Positions 7,349 to 14,941 of a DNA stretch of 21,964 bases are shown here, in pieces (within the stretch, counting starts at the first letter, position 1; each line of letters opens with the position of its first letter). The notes under the pieces were generated by a model. That model was not told the DNA's origin. It did no database searches and saw only the letters and a program-made list of their open reading frames with translations. The DNA lies in contig DAXX01000010.1 of NCBI GenBank assembly GCA_002506605.1, forward strand, positions 1-21,964. The letters are read 5' to 3'. Source of the stretch: Thaumarchaeota archaeon UBA160. Lineage in GTDB: Archaea > Thermoproteota > Nitrososphaeria > Conexivisphaerales > UBA164. The translations under genes and the position numbers were made by a program.

Positions 7349-8401
7349 ATGAGCTTACCAAGTTATGTAGGAGTTTGGAAAGGTAGAGATTTTCTGAACA
7401 CCCAGGACTATACACAAGAAGAGATCAACATGATACTTGATGCAGCTGATGATCTAAGAAACAAATTTAGATCAAACGTGCCTACGCCTTATCTCCCTGG
7501 CAGAACTGTATTCTTGCTGTTCTATAACGAAAGCTTAAGGACAAGAAACAGTATGGAGGCTGGAATATTCCAGCTAGGGGGTCATGCACACTTTATAAGA
7601 GCTCAAGACGTGTATAAACCAACTCTTCCAGAAGACAGGGTTCCGTATAAGACAGAAGACATATCAGATGTAGCAAGAGTATTAAGCAGGTTCGGACAGG
7701 GTATAGCTATAAGGATGTACGCTGATGCTGCAAACTGGATAATCGGAAGGGCCAACAAGATAATAAACCTGTTCGCTCAGTACGCAACTATTCCCGTAAT
7801 CAATTTGGAGGACGACATGTATCACCCACTTCAGGCTCTTGCAGATATGCAGGCAGCGAGAACAGTTAAACCAAAATTAAAAGGCAAAAAGTTTGTAATG
7901 TCATATGCTTATTCAGGAGGGCTTAAACCGTTAGCTGTTCCGCAGAGCGTCGTATTGGCAGCTACGCAGATGGGTATGGATGTAGTTTTAGCTCATCCAA
8001 AAGGCTTTGAACTGGATGATAAAGTTATACAACAAGCTAAGGAAAACGCAGACAGATATGGTGGTAGCTTCAAAATCGAATATGATATGAAGACCGCCTT
8101 TGAGGGAGCAACATTTGTATATCCTAAAGCGTGGTCGCCTAAAGGGTTCTTCCAGCCGTATGGACCGAAAAGAGACGATGAGGGAGCAAAAGCCTATCAG
8201 ACAAAATTCAAGGACTGGATAGTAACCATGGATCTGCTTGAGAGGTCAGGAAAGCCTTATTACATGCATTGCGGTCCAGCAGACAGAGGGCAAGAAGTAA
8301 CTGACGAAGTGCTAGATTCTTACGAAAATTCACTTTACTTTGACGAAGCGGAAAACAGGCTACACACAGCTAAAGCATTAATGTCGATGATTCTGCCGTA
8401 A
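7349..8401 (+). CDS. Knotted-type transcarbamylase (AOTCase/YgeW-like)
   Basis: This 350-aa protein belongs to the aspartate/ornithine carbamoyltransferase superfamily. The carbamoyl-phosphate site is SLRTR (62-66), with HPLQALAD at 159-166. The N-terminal FLNTQDYT and C-terminal AENRLHTAKALM resemble N-acetylornithine transcarbamylase. The middle resembles the YgeW family: AYSGGLKPLAVPQS (187-200), LAHPKGFEL, GGSF, VYPKAWSP. The proline-containing 187-200 loop marks the knotted subclass rather than ordinary ornithine carbamoyltransferase. The usual HCLP is HCGP (307-310), so the leucine of the ornithine-binding motif is replaced by glycine. Substrate is therefore uncertain: acetyl- or succinyl-ornithine, a purine-catabolic substrate, or another amine. 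The gene stands alone, with its own promoter and a T-rich terminator. Confidence 0.85.
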   Translation: MSLPSYVGVWKGRDFLNTQDYTQEEINMILDAADDLRNKFRSNVPTPYLPGRTVFLLFYNESLRTRNSMEAGIFQLGGHAHFIRAQDVYKPTLPEDRVPYKTEDISDVARVLSRFGQGIAIRMYADAANWIIGRANKIINLFAQYATIPVINLEDDMYHPLQALADMQAARTVKPKLKGKKFVMSYAYSGGLKPLAVPQSVVLAATQMGMDVVLAHPKGFELDDKVIQQAKENADRYGGSFKIEYDMKTAFEGATFVYPKAWSPKGFFQPYGPKRDDEGAKAYQTKFKDWIVTMDLLERSGKPYYMHCGPADRGQEVTDEVLDSYENSLYFDEAENRLHTAKALMSMILP

Positions 8402-8415
8402 ATAAAAATTAATAC

Positions 8416-8437
8416 TTTTTTGTTTATTTTTATTTGT
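8416..8437 (+). terminator. T-rich transcription stop after the transcarbamylase
   Basis: A tract of almost only T (CTTTTTTGTTTATTTTTATTTG) starts about 14 nt after the stop codon. It is a typical archaeal oligo-T terminator. Confidence 0.45.
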
Positions 8438-8487
8438 TAAAAAGCTAACTTTTCTTTTGTTATGCAACGATAGCGTTTTTAAAAAAT

Positions 8488-8503
8488 CATGATATATACC
8501 ATG
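8488..8503. promoter_or_regulatory. Imperfect palindrome upstream of the suf operon
   Basis: CATGATATATACCATG is an inverted repeat with 7 of 8 matching pairs. It lies about 100 nt upstream of the sufB TATA box. It could be an operator for a dimeric regulator, but the distance from the promoter is large and no second copy was seen. Confidence 0.25.
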
Positions 8504-8604
8504 CATAATGATAGAAACATTATTTAGTTGTAAAGTATGAACCTAAAAATTGTGGCAATAGGATCATTGGTAATTTATAACACTGTTATAATTTTTAATA
8601 AAAG

Positions 8605-8614
8605 CTTTTATAAA
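8605..8614 (+). promoter_or_regulatory. TATA box of the suf operon
   Basis: CTTTTATAAA is a strong archaeal TATA match centred about 25 nt upstream of the sufB ATG. It predicts a leaderless operon mRNA. Confidence 0.6.
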
Positions 8615-8634
8615 ATAACCTTAAAATACAGATC

Positions 8635-10023
8635 ATGGATCTTGAAATAGATTACAGCAAGTATAACTTTTCTGTTCACATAGATTACAAATATATTGCG
8701 GAAAAAGGCTTGAATGAAAATTTAATAAAAGAAATCTCTTCTATAAAAAACGAACCATCTTGGGTTGAGGAAATGCGGTTAAACGCTCTCAAAGAGTTTT
8801 ATAAGCTTCCTATGCCTAAATGGGGGCCAGATCTTTCTGGATTAGATCTAAGCAATATTATATATTATGCTAAACCTACAGCATCTAAAGCTAGAAGTTG
8901 GGAAGACCTTCCTCCTTCAATTAGAGAAACATTTGAGAGATTAGGAGTTCCAGAAGCTGAAAAGAAGTTTCTGGCAGGTGTTGGAGCTCAGTTCGAATCA
9001 GAAGTAGTTTACCATAATATAAAAAATGAGCTGGAAAAACAAGGCGTTATATTTACTGACATGGATACGGCAGTTAAAGAATATCCGGATCTCGTTAAAC
9101 AATATTTTGGCAAAGTGATACCAATAGGGGACAATAAATTTGCAGCGCTTACGTATGCAGTTTGGAGCGGAGGTAGTTTTGTGTATGTGCCCAAGGGCGT
9201 TAAGCTTGAAAAGCCAATATATGCTTATTTTAGATTAAACGCACCGGACGTTGGGAACTTTGAAAGGACACTAATAATTGCTGATGAGGGCTCAGATGTT
9301 CATTATATAGAAGGGTGTACAGCTCCTATTTATTCTCAGAACACGCTTCACGGGGGAGTTGTAGAAATAGTGGTGAAAAAAGGAGCGCACGTCAGGTACA
9401 CCACAATTCAGAATTGGTCAAAGAACGTCTACAATCTTGTAACGCAAAGGGCGCACGTTTATGATGAGGGAAAAATGGAGTGGATAGACGGCAATATAGG
9501 CAGCAAAATTACGATGAAATATCCTTCAATATATCTTTTTGGAAAAGGTTCGCAAGGATTTATAAATTCTTTAAGCTTAGCAACCAACAACCAAATCATT
9601 GACTCAGGCGGCAAAGTATATCATCTTAACAGGGAAACGAGCTCGTTAATATCTTCAAAGGGAGTTTCAATGAAAGGTGGCAAAACAATTTATAGAGGCA
9701 TGGTCTGGGTTGGGAAAGGGGCTGAAAAGGCAAAATCTGCAGTTAGATGCGATTCTTTGATGGTTGATGATAAGTCAACTTCTACTACTTATCCATATGA
9801 ATACGTTTATGAAGAAGATTCATCAATAGTACATGAAGCAACGGCCGGAAAGATAGGAAAACAACAGCTATTTTACTTACAGAGCAGAGGAATAAAGGAG
9901 CAGCAAGCCCAATCACTAATAGTTTCTGGATATCTTGGAGACTTTACAAAAGAAATACCACCTGATTTTGCAATAGAGCTTTATAAATTAATAGAATTAG
10001 AGTTGACAGGGGCTGTAGGATGA
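8635..10023 (+). CDS. sufB: Fe-S cluster assembly scaffold protein SufB
   Basis: This 462-aa protein matches SufB over its full length. A helical N-terminal region is followed by the parallel beta-helix core and a C-terminal helical domain. The signature EGCTAPIYSQNTLHGGVVEI is present. The conserved cysteine for sulfur delivery is C372 (VRCDSLMVD), and the conserved glutamate is E401 in HEATAGKIG, followed by QQLFYLQSRGI. In SufBCD this protein receives persulfide sulfur and builds the cluster in the cytoplasm. A strong TATA box supports the ATG at 8635. The stop codon overlaps the sufD start as ATGA. The frame is intact, in contrast to sufS and sufU downstream. Confidence 0.97.
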   Translation: MDLEIDYSKYNFSVHIDYKYIAEKGLNENLIKEISSIKNEPSWVEEMRLNALKEFYKLPMPKWGPDLSGLDLSNIIYYAKPTASKARSWEDLPPSIRETFERLGVPEAEKKFLAGVGAQFESEVVYHNIKNELEKQGVIFTDMDTAVKEYPDLVKQYFGKVIPIGDNKFAALTYAVWSGGSFVYVPKGVKLEKPIYAYFRLNAPDVGNFERTLIIADEGSDVHYIEGCTAPIYSQNTLHGGVVEIVVKKGAHVRYTTIQNWSKNVYNLVTQRAHVYDEGKMEWIDGNIGSKITMKYPSIYLFGKGSQGFINSLSLATNNQIIDSGGKVYHLNRETSSLISSKGVSMKGGKTIYRGMVWVGKGAEKAKSAVRCDSLMVDDKSTSTTYPYEYVYEEDSSIVHEATAGKIGKQQLFYLQSRGIKEQQAQSLIVSGYLGDFTKEIPPDFAIELYKLIELELTGAVG

Positions 10024-11009
10024 GCCTACTGATAAAAGAGAAATTAAAAGAGGCATATGAAAAGTTTCCATACGAAACTCATCAGCTTTTTTTGAGAAAT
10101 TACCTCCCTATAACTATTGATCCCTTTTCACTTAACGAATCTAAGGTTTTGGAAACGTATTCAGCCAAATATATAAACGATGAAATAAAACTCGAAGAAG
10201 ATATGTTTGACAAAAACGTATTTTTAAATCTATATTTTACTCAAAATAATGCAAAAAAATTCATTTTGAATGGTGATTCCAAGTTTGAAAGAAAATATGA
10301 ACATGGCGGAGGATTCCTGAGTAAGATCATAAATATAGAAAATGAGTTGACACTATATGATTCATTTTTGCTTTCCTCTGCAGAATTGGCGTCAGAAGTC
10401 GTTGTCTTTTACATAAAGAAAGGTGTTAAGTTCAATCATCTAAAAAAAGTAGAAGGCACAGGAAACTTTCTTTATAATGCATATTACTTTTTAGAGGATA
10501 ATGCATCTGTGAATGTTTATTCGCTAACTTCAGGAAAAATGTATGTAAGAGAAAGAATTTATTCGTTTAACAAAGGTAGCATGAGCTTGTTCAACGCAAA
10601 AATTGGATATGATTTAGATGACGCTTCTTTAACGGACTCCACAGTAATAACTAAACTTATGGCCCCAAAGTCTACGGTATTTTCATATCAAAAAAGCATT
10701 ATAAGGAAATATTCAAAAACCATTCACAAGGGTCTGGTTTTAAATACATCCGATGGTGTAGGAGGAAACTCATACATAGAGCAAAAGGCGTTATTACTAA
10801 GCAAAGACGCAAGCGCGCAGAATATACCTGGTATGGAACTCGAGATAAACGATATATATGCAAAGCACTCAGCTGCAGTATTCCCCATAGATGAAGATCA
10901 AATGTTTTATCTTATGTCTAGAGGTCTTTCTAGGGATGATTCTGTTGCGCTTTTAGCTAGAAACCTACTAAGAGATATTAGAGAAGCTTTTGGGCTTGAA
11001 AATGAATAG
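10020..11009 (+). CDS. sufD: Fe-S cluster assembly protein SufD
   Basis: This 329-aa SufB/SufD-family protein is shorter and more divergent at its N-terminus than SufB. The C-terminal signature is clear: H283 in YAKHSAAVFPIDEDQMFYL is the conserved histidine at the SufB-SufD cluster site, followed by MSRGLSRDDSVALLARNLL. The conserved SufB-type cysteine is absent, as expected for SufD. It pairs with SufB and SufC in the SufBC2D complex. It overlaps sufB by 4 nt and sufS by 8 nt, so the genes are translationally coupled. No sufC is present in this window. Confidence 0.93.
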   Translation: MSLLIKEKLKEAYEKFPYETHQLFLRNYLPITIDPFSLNESKVLETYSAKYINDEIKLEEDMFDKNVFLNLYFTQNNAKKFILNGDSKFERKYEHGGGFLSKIINIENELTLYDSFLLSSAELASEVVVFYIKKGVKFNHLKKVEGTGNFLYNAYYFLEDNASVNVYSLTSGKMYVRERIYSFNKGSMSLFNAKIGYDLDDASLTDSTVITKLMAPKSTVFSYQKSIIRKYSKTIHKGLVLNTSDGVGGNSYIEQKALLLSKDASAQNIPGMELEINDIYAKHSAAVFPIDEDQMFYLMSRGLSRDDSVALLARNLLRDIREAFGLENE

Positions 11010-12200
11010 CATTGAACAAAATATTAAAAGTATAAGGGAAGACTTTCCTATACTATCATGTCCTGATTTTATTTATTTAGACAGCGCAGCCACATCTCAG
11101 AATCCCGTTACGGTACTTAAAAAATGGATGGGTTTATAAAAATCTGAACGCTAACGTTCATAGAGGCGTATACAAAGTAGCTGAAGATGTTACAGAAGAA
11201 TATGAACAATCAAGAAAAGAAGTTTCGAACTTTATAAATGTTTCAGAAAGTGAAATAATTTTTACAAGAAATACAACGGAATCTATTAATTTAGTAGCTT
11301 ATATGTTGTTGCAAAAGCTAAAAAAGGAGATAAAATAGTCAGATCGCTTCTTGAACATTATAGTAACTTTTAGCCGTGGAGAACTATTGCAAAACTAGCA
11401 GGTTTACAGCTAGAAATTGTCAAAGTTACACCTGAAGCTATGATAGACGAAGATGATTTTGAAAAAATATTGAAAACGCAAAGGTTCTGGCTTTAACTCA
11501 TGTATCTAACGTTGCAGGCACTGTTGTTAATCTCAAAAAATTTGTAAAAAAGCTAAAGAAAATGGTGCCTTAGTTCTTGTAGATGGAGCACAGGCAGCGC
11601 CTCATACGAAGGTGGATGTGTCGAACCTCGGGGTTGACTTTTATGCCTTCTCGGGCATAAAATGATGGGACCTACAGGCATAGGCGTTCTTTATGGGAAG
11701 AAGTATAGCCTCGAAGAGCTTGAGCCTCCGTTTACTGGCGGGAAATGGTTAAGGAAGTTCATATAGAGGGACAATCATGGAACGATGTTCCATGGAAATT
11801 TGAACCTAGAACTCCTAACTATGTTGGGGCAATAGGGCTTGCTGAAGCGATAAGATATATTAAGAAAATAGGCATAGATAACATAGAGGCTTATGAAAGA
11901 AAACTTTCGGAGTACCTTCTAAAAACGGTTGGAAATATAAAAGGGCTTAGATTTGTGGGGCCTAAGAACAACAGAGCCGCTTTGTTGGCTTTTGAAATAA
12001 AAGGCGTTCATCCTCACGATTTGTGCCTTTCTAGACATGAAAGGGATTGCAGTCAGGTCAGGATGGCACTGTGCACAGCCTTTGCAAGAAGATCTTGGCT
12101 TTTTAAACGGCACAACAAGAGCAAGCCTCTATTTTTATAATACTTTTTCAGAAATAGATAAGTTAAAGCCTCATTAGAAGAGTTGATGAATGTTGTATGA
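11002..12200 (+). pseudogene. sufS: Cysteine desulfurase SufS, disrupted by many frameshifts
   Basis: Joining segments from different frames rebuilds a nearly complete SufS of about 400 aa. It retains FIYLDSAATSQNPV, NANVHRGVYKVAED, VDGAQAAPHTKVDVS, the PLP-lysine motif FSGHKMMGPTGIGVLYG and the active-site cysteine motif RSGWHCAQP. In the given sequence the first frame stops at 11137-11139. Apparent one-base losses lie at the A run 11119-11124, T run 11133-11135, about 11303-11307, A runs 11473-11476 and 11546-11551, 11656 (one C), G run 11740-11742 and A run 12165-12167. One shift near 12021-12026 is a net loss of two or gain of one. TAG at 11371-11373 interrupts SNF-stop-PW in frame. The start overlaps the sufD end and the rebuilt stop overlaps sufU as ATGA. 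This is either sequence error or a very recent pseudogene. Confidence 0.88.
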
Positions 12201-12567
12201 GTTATTTCTTTCATAAGAACGTAATGGATCACTATAAGAACCCTAGAAACAAAGGCAAACTCGATTTTTATGATGCAGAATATGGAGACAGCAACCCTAC
12301 GTGTGGTGATAACGTAAAAATATATCTTAAAATTAAAAAATCGGATTTGAAGGGAACGGATGCGCTCTTTCAATGGCTTCTGCGTCTTTAATGACTGAGA
12401 TGGTTGAGGGAGAAAGTTTAGATGACGCCTTAAAAATTAGCGAGCAAGAACTAATGAACGAGTTAGGAATTAAAGAGCTAGGACCAAACAGAATAAAATG
12501 CGTAGCCCTTCCAATAAAGGTTCTCAAGATGGCAATAATTACATATATGTCAAGGCAAAATTCTTAA
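12197..12567 (+). pseudogene. sufU: SufU/IscU-type Fe-S scaffold or sulfur acceptor, frameshifted
   Basis: The 5' part encodes an IscU/SufU start (MSYFFHKNVMDHYKNPRN, then the first ligand motif NPTCGD). The 3' part is in another frame and encodes FEGNGCALSMASASLMTEM, with the second conserved cysteine, and ELGPNRIKCVAL with the third. The frames join between about 12331 and 12350. There the linker between KIYLKIK and FEG also looks several residues shorter than in relatives, so the lesion is a small deletion rather than one base. The protein would accept sulfur from SufS. The gene overlaps the rebuilt sufS stop by 4 nt. The lesion is continuous with the run of frameshifts in sufS. Confidence 0.82.
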
Positions 12568-12608
12568 AATAAGTCAAATTTTTATTTTAAAACCCGCTAT
12601 GAGCGTCT

Positions 12609-13277
12609 ATGCGCGAAATAATAGTTGATAATCGTGAAGCGGCATCAAATCTACCTGCTCTTTTAAAAGAGCATGGTCTAAACGTTAGGTTCTATCAGTT
12701 AGCTGTTGGGGATTACATTCTTTCTGATGAAATAGCTATAGAAAGGAAGACGGTCAACGATTTTATATCATCTATCTTTGATGGTAGGTTATTTAGACAA
12801 GTAGAAGATCTTACAAGCTCTTATAGACAACCGATACTTTTAGTGGAAGGCGACATAACGATCATACCTAGCATAGTAAGCAATATAAAAGTTTACTATG
12901 GAGCGCTTGCTTCGCTTACGATAAACTTCCCTATTAAGTTAGTTTTTGTTCCGTCATTAAACGAAAGCGCAATTTTCATAGAAAGGTTAGTTTATAACCT
13001 AAATAAAGAGCAAAAACCTCACAACATTGTTAAAGAAAAAGGACAAAGTTTACGGGAGCAACAACTTGAGCTTCTGGCATCGCTTCCCGGCGTTGGTGAA
13101 AAGCTTGCTGAAAAGCTTTTAAAACATTTTGGCACCCCAATAAAAGCGTTCAACGCTTCACAAACAACTCTTGCTGAAGTTATTGGATACGCAAAAGCTA
13201 AAAAAGTAAAGCAAGTTCTCGAAAGCAAATTTGAAGAACAGCAAGAAGACGAAAAAAATCAATCTAGGCTTATGTGA
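12609..13277 (+). CDS. xpf: XPF/ERCC4-type structure-specific endonuclease (short archaeal form)
   Basis: This 222-aa protein has an N-terminal ERCC4 nuclease domain and a C-terminal tandem helix-hairpin-helix domain, without a helicase domain. That is the short form found in crenarchaea. The nuclease motif is VDNRE (6-10), GDY (34-36), ERK (45-47) and D51, carrying the metal-binding acidic residues. The first hairpin is SLPGVGEKLAEKLLKHFG (158-175). The enzyme cuts branched DNA 3' flaps and forks, usually with PCNA. The C-terminus (NQSRLM) only weakly recalls a PCNA-interacting peptide. A TATA-like ATTTTTATTTTAAAA lies about 25 nt upstream of the ATG. It follows sufU closely but appears to have its own promoter. 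Confidence 0.93.
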   Translation: MREIIVDNREAASNLPALLKEHGLNVRFYQLAVGDYILSDEIAIERKTVNDFISSIFDGRLFRQVEDLTSSYRQPILLVEGDITIIPSIVSNIKVYYGALASLTINFPIKLVFVPSLNESAIFIERLVYNLNKEQKPHNIVKEKGQSLREQQLELLASLPGVGEKLAEKLLKHFGTPIKAFNASQTTLAEVIGYAKAKKVKQVLESKFEEQQEDEKNQSRLM

Positions 13278-13412
13278 AAATCTTAGCACTACAAATATGT
13301 CTAAATTTTGTTTACACAGCGCACTCACATAAATAAAAACAAATTTACTTATATATGGATGTATGTTACAAGTTTAGCGAGGCGAAATAAAAAAGCAAAT
13401 GTCCTGTTGAAA

Positions 13413-13431
13413 GCATAAAAAGTTTTTATGC
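13413..13431. repeat. Perfect 9-bp inverted repeat
   Basis: GCATAAAAA and TTTTTATGC flank a single G. As DNA it is a nearly perfect palindrome, which suits a dimer-binding operator better than an RNA hairpin because the loop would be only 1 nt. Confidence 0.5.
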
Positions 13432-13599
13432 AATTGTAAATTAATATAATTCATATGTTATGCACAATTATGCTATTTAATGTTTGTAGTAAATGCTAGC
13501 GGTCATAAAATTATAAATGCGCATTGCTTTTATTATTTTTTATGCTGCAAAGCTGTCTAGAATATTAATATTATTAGCTATAACCTAATAAAAAAACAT

Positions 13600-13631
13600 A
13601 ATATATTAAGTTTTTATCTGCTTAATATATT
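13600..13631. repeat. Perfect 11-bp inverted repeat with 10-nt loop
   Basis: AATATATTAAG (13600-13610) is exactly complementary to CTTAATATATT (13621-13631). The loop is TTTTTATCTG. It lies about 85 nt upstream of the rps26e start. Confidence 0.6.
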
Positions 13632-13681
13632 GGAATCATTTACTTGTATAATTTTATCTTGTTTTTTAGTATAGCCGAAAC

Positions 13682-13691
13682 GGTTAAAAAG
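13682..13691 (+). promoter_or_regulatory. TATA-like promoter of rps26e-folP
   Basis: GGTTAAAAAG is centred about 28 nt upstream of the TTG start at 13715. This supports both the start choice and leaderless transcription. Confidence 0.45.
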
Positions 13692-13714
13692 GCGCGTTTT
13701 AACAAAAATATGTC

Positions 13715-13996
13715 TTGCCCAAAAAAAGAAAAAGCAGAGGAAGGGATAAAGGTTCTAAAGGTAGAAATGAATATGTAACTTGTAGTCAATGCGGGGCAAG
13801 GATCCCTAGGGATAAAGCTAAGAAAGTTACAGTTAGAGTTCCTTTAGTTGATGCAGCTTTAGCTAAGGAACTACAAGCTAAAGGCGCTTATGTTCCTTAT
13901 ACTGTAGTGACAAAATATTACTGTATCTCATGTGCAGTGCATTTCGGTATTGTTAAGGTTAGGTCCAGAGAAGAAAGAAAAGCAGAAATAACTTAA
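13715..13996 (+). CDS. rps26e: 30S ribosomal protein eS26
   Basis: This 93-aa protein has the basic N-terminus MPKKRKSRGRDKG, then a zinc site from CSQCG and CISC and the eS26 core VRVPLVDAALAKELQAKGAYVP. eS26 is found in eukaryotes and in TACK-type archaea but not in euryarchaea, so it points to lineage. The start is taken as TTG at 13715, because the family begins with this PKKRK tail and the TATA-like box is correctly spaced. An ATG at 13710 is in another frame. The dihydropteroate synthase starts 1 nt after the stop, suggesting one transcript. Confidence 0.93.
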   Translation: MPKKRKSRGRDKGSKGRNEYVTCSQCGARIPRDKAKKVTVRVPLVDAALAKELQAKGAYVPYTVVTKYYCISCAVHFGIVKVRSREERKAEIT

Positions 13997-13997
13997 A

Positions 13998-14843
13998 TTG
14001 TTTAAAGTAGGAAAAACAAATTTAGATATAAATGAAGTTATTATAATGGCTGTTCTCAACGTTAGTCCAGAGTCCTTTTACTCTGGTTCTGTGAAAAAAT
14101 CTGATAAGGAAATAGAAGAGTTTGTTTTAGAATCAGTTAAGTATGGTGCAAAAATAATTGATGTTGGAGGAATGAGCACTGCGCCTTATAAAAGCACTTT
14201 TGTATCTCAAGAGGTTGAGCTTGAACGGGTTAAAAAGGCTATGCGTGTTTTGAAAGACCTTGCGCTTAATGTTGATATATCTATAGATACTCAGAGAAGT
14301 AAAGTCGCGGAAGTTGCCCTTAATCACGGAGCAACGATAGTAAACGATATCTCTGGGTTTTCCGACCCAAATTCTTTAAACGTTGCTAAGGATCACTTAG
14401 CTTCTGTCATAGCTGTGGCTCATGGAACCCCCGAAAAAAAAGTTGAGCCTCTAGAATATGTTGTACAAAGTATACATGAAGCACTGAACAAAGCGTTAAA
14501 AGCTGGAATTGATGAAAAAAGCATAATTATAGATCCTGCAATTGGGTTTATTAGACCTGTATGGATGGATAGCGCGGAATGGGACGTTTCAATTTTAAGT
14601 AATTTAAGTAGTATAAAGTCCTTCTTTAACAAGCCTTTACTTATAGGCGTATCAAGAAAATCTTTTATAGGTAAAATAGCAAAAGAACCAGATCCTGCTA
14701 AAAGATTAGCTGGGAGCTTAACAGCAGAAGTCATAAGCGTGCAATCAGGCGCAAATATAATAAGAACGCATGATGTTTATGAAACGGCACAGGCTTTGAA
14801 AGTTGCTGAGCAAATCTATAGAACTTTCAAGTTAAAACTTTAG
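13998..14843 (+). CDS. folP: Dihydropteroate synthase
   Basis: This 281-aa protein has the (beta/alpha)8-barrel motifs of dihydropteroate synthase, which joins a pterin diphosphate to an aminobenzoate-type acceptor in pterin cofactor synthesis. Visible motifs are VLNVSPESF (N21), IIDVGGMST, SIDTQRSKVAEVAL (D97), ATIVNDISGF (N116), IIDPAIGF (D179), IGVSRKSFIG (K221) and IRTHDV near 265-270. The segment after the fourth strand, AHGTPEKK, replaces the usual HMxG form. In archaea such genes can serve tetrahydromethanopterin-type or folate routes, and the acceptor cannot be read here. The start is a TTG 1 nt after the rps26e stop. The next ATG (14047) would cut into the first conserved strand. Confidence 0.88.
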   Translation: MFKVGKTNLDINEVIIMAVLNVSPESFYSGSVKKSDKEIEEFVLESVKYGAKIIDVGGMSTAPYKSTFVSQEVELERVKKAMRVLKDLALNVDISIDTQRSKVAEVALNHGATIVNDISGFSDPNSLNVAKDHLASVIAVAHGTPEKKVEPLEYVVQSIHEALNKALKAGIDEKSIIIDPAIGFIRPVWMDSAEWDVSILSNLSSIKSFFNKPLLIGVSRKSFIGKIAKEPDPAKRLAGSLTAEVISVQSGANIIRTHDVYETAQALKVAEQIYRTFKLKL

Positions 14844-14941
14844 GTCTATAATAATCTATTGTTAAACTATCTGACAGTTTAATATAAAAATTGCAGTCAA
14901 ATTAAATAAATATATAAGATAGTTAATTTGAGACAAACCAG

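Larger units (their letters stand above)
13278..13714. other. 437-nt gene-free AT-rich spacer with two perfect hairpins
   Basis: Only very short reading frames are present, and none has gene-like features. Two perfect inverted repeats stand out: a 9-bp stem at 13413-13431 and an 11-bp stem at 13600-13631. No C/D-box or H/ACA RNA pattern and no tRNA fold was found by eye. The right end carries the rps26e promoter. Confidence 0.6.

Noticed and set aside
8537..8650. A 37-codon reading frame upstream of and overlapping the sufB start.
   Set aside because: It has no recognisable features, contains the sufB TATA box, and runs into sufB out of frame; it is probably chance.
11371..11373. The in-frame TAG in sufS as a pyrrolysine or recoded amber codon.
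   Set aside because: The gene has many other frameshifts, the position has no catalytic reason for a special residue, and no recoding element is visible.
11745..12140. The longest open segment of sufS as an independent gene.
   Set aside because: It is only the middle-to-late part of SufS, with conserved sequence continuing in other frames on both sides.
13710..13712. An ATG just before rps26e as the start codon.
   Set aside because: It is in a different frame from the conserved eS26 protein.
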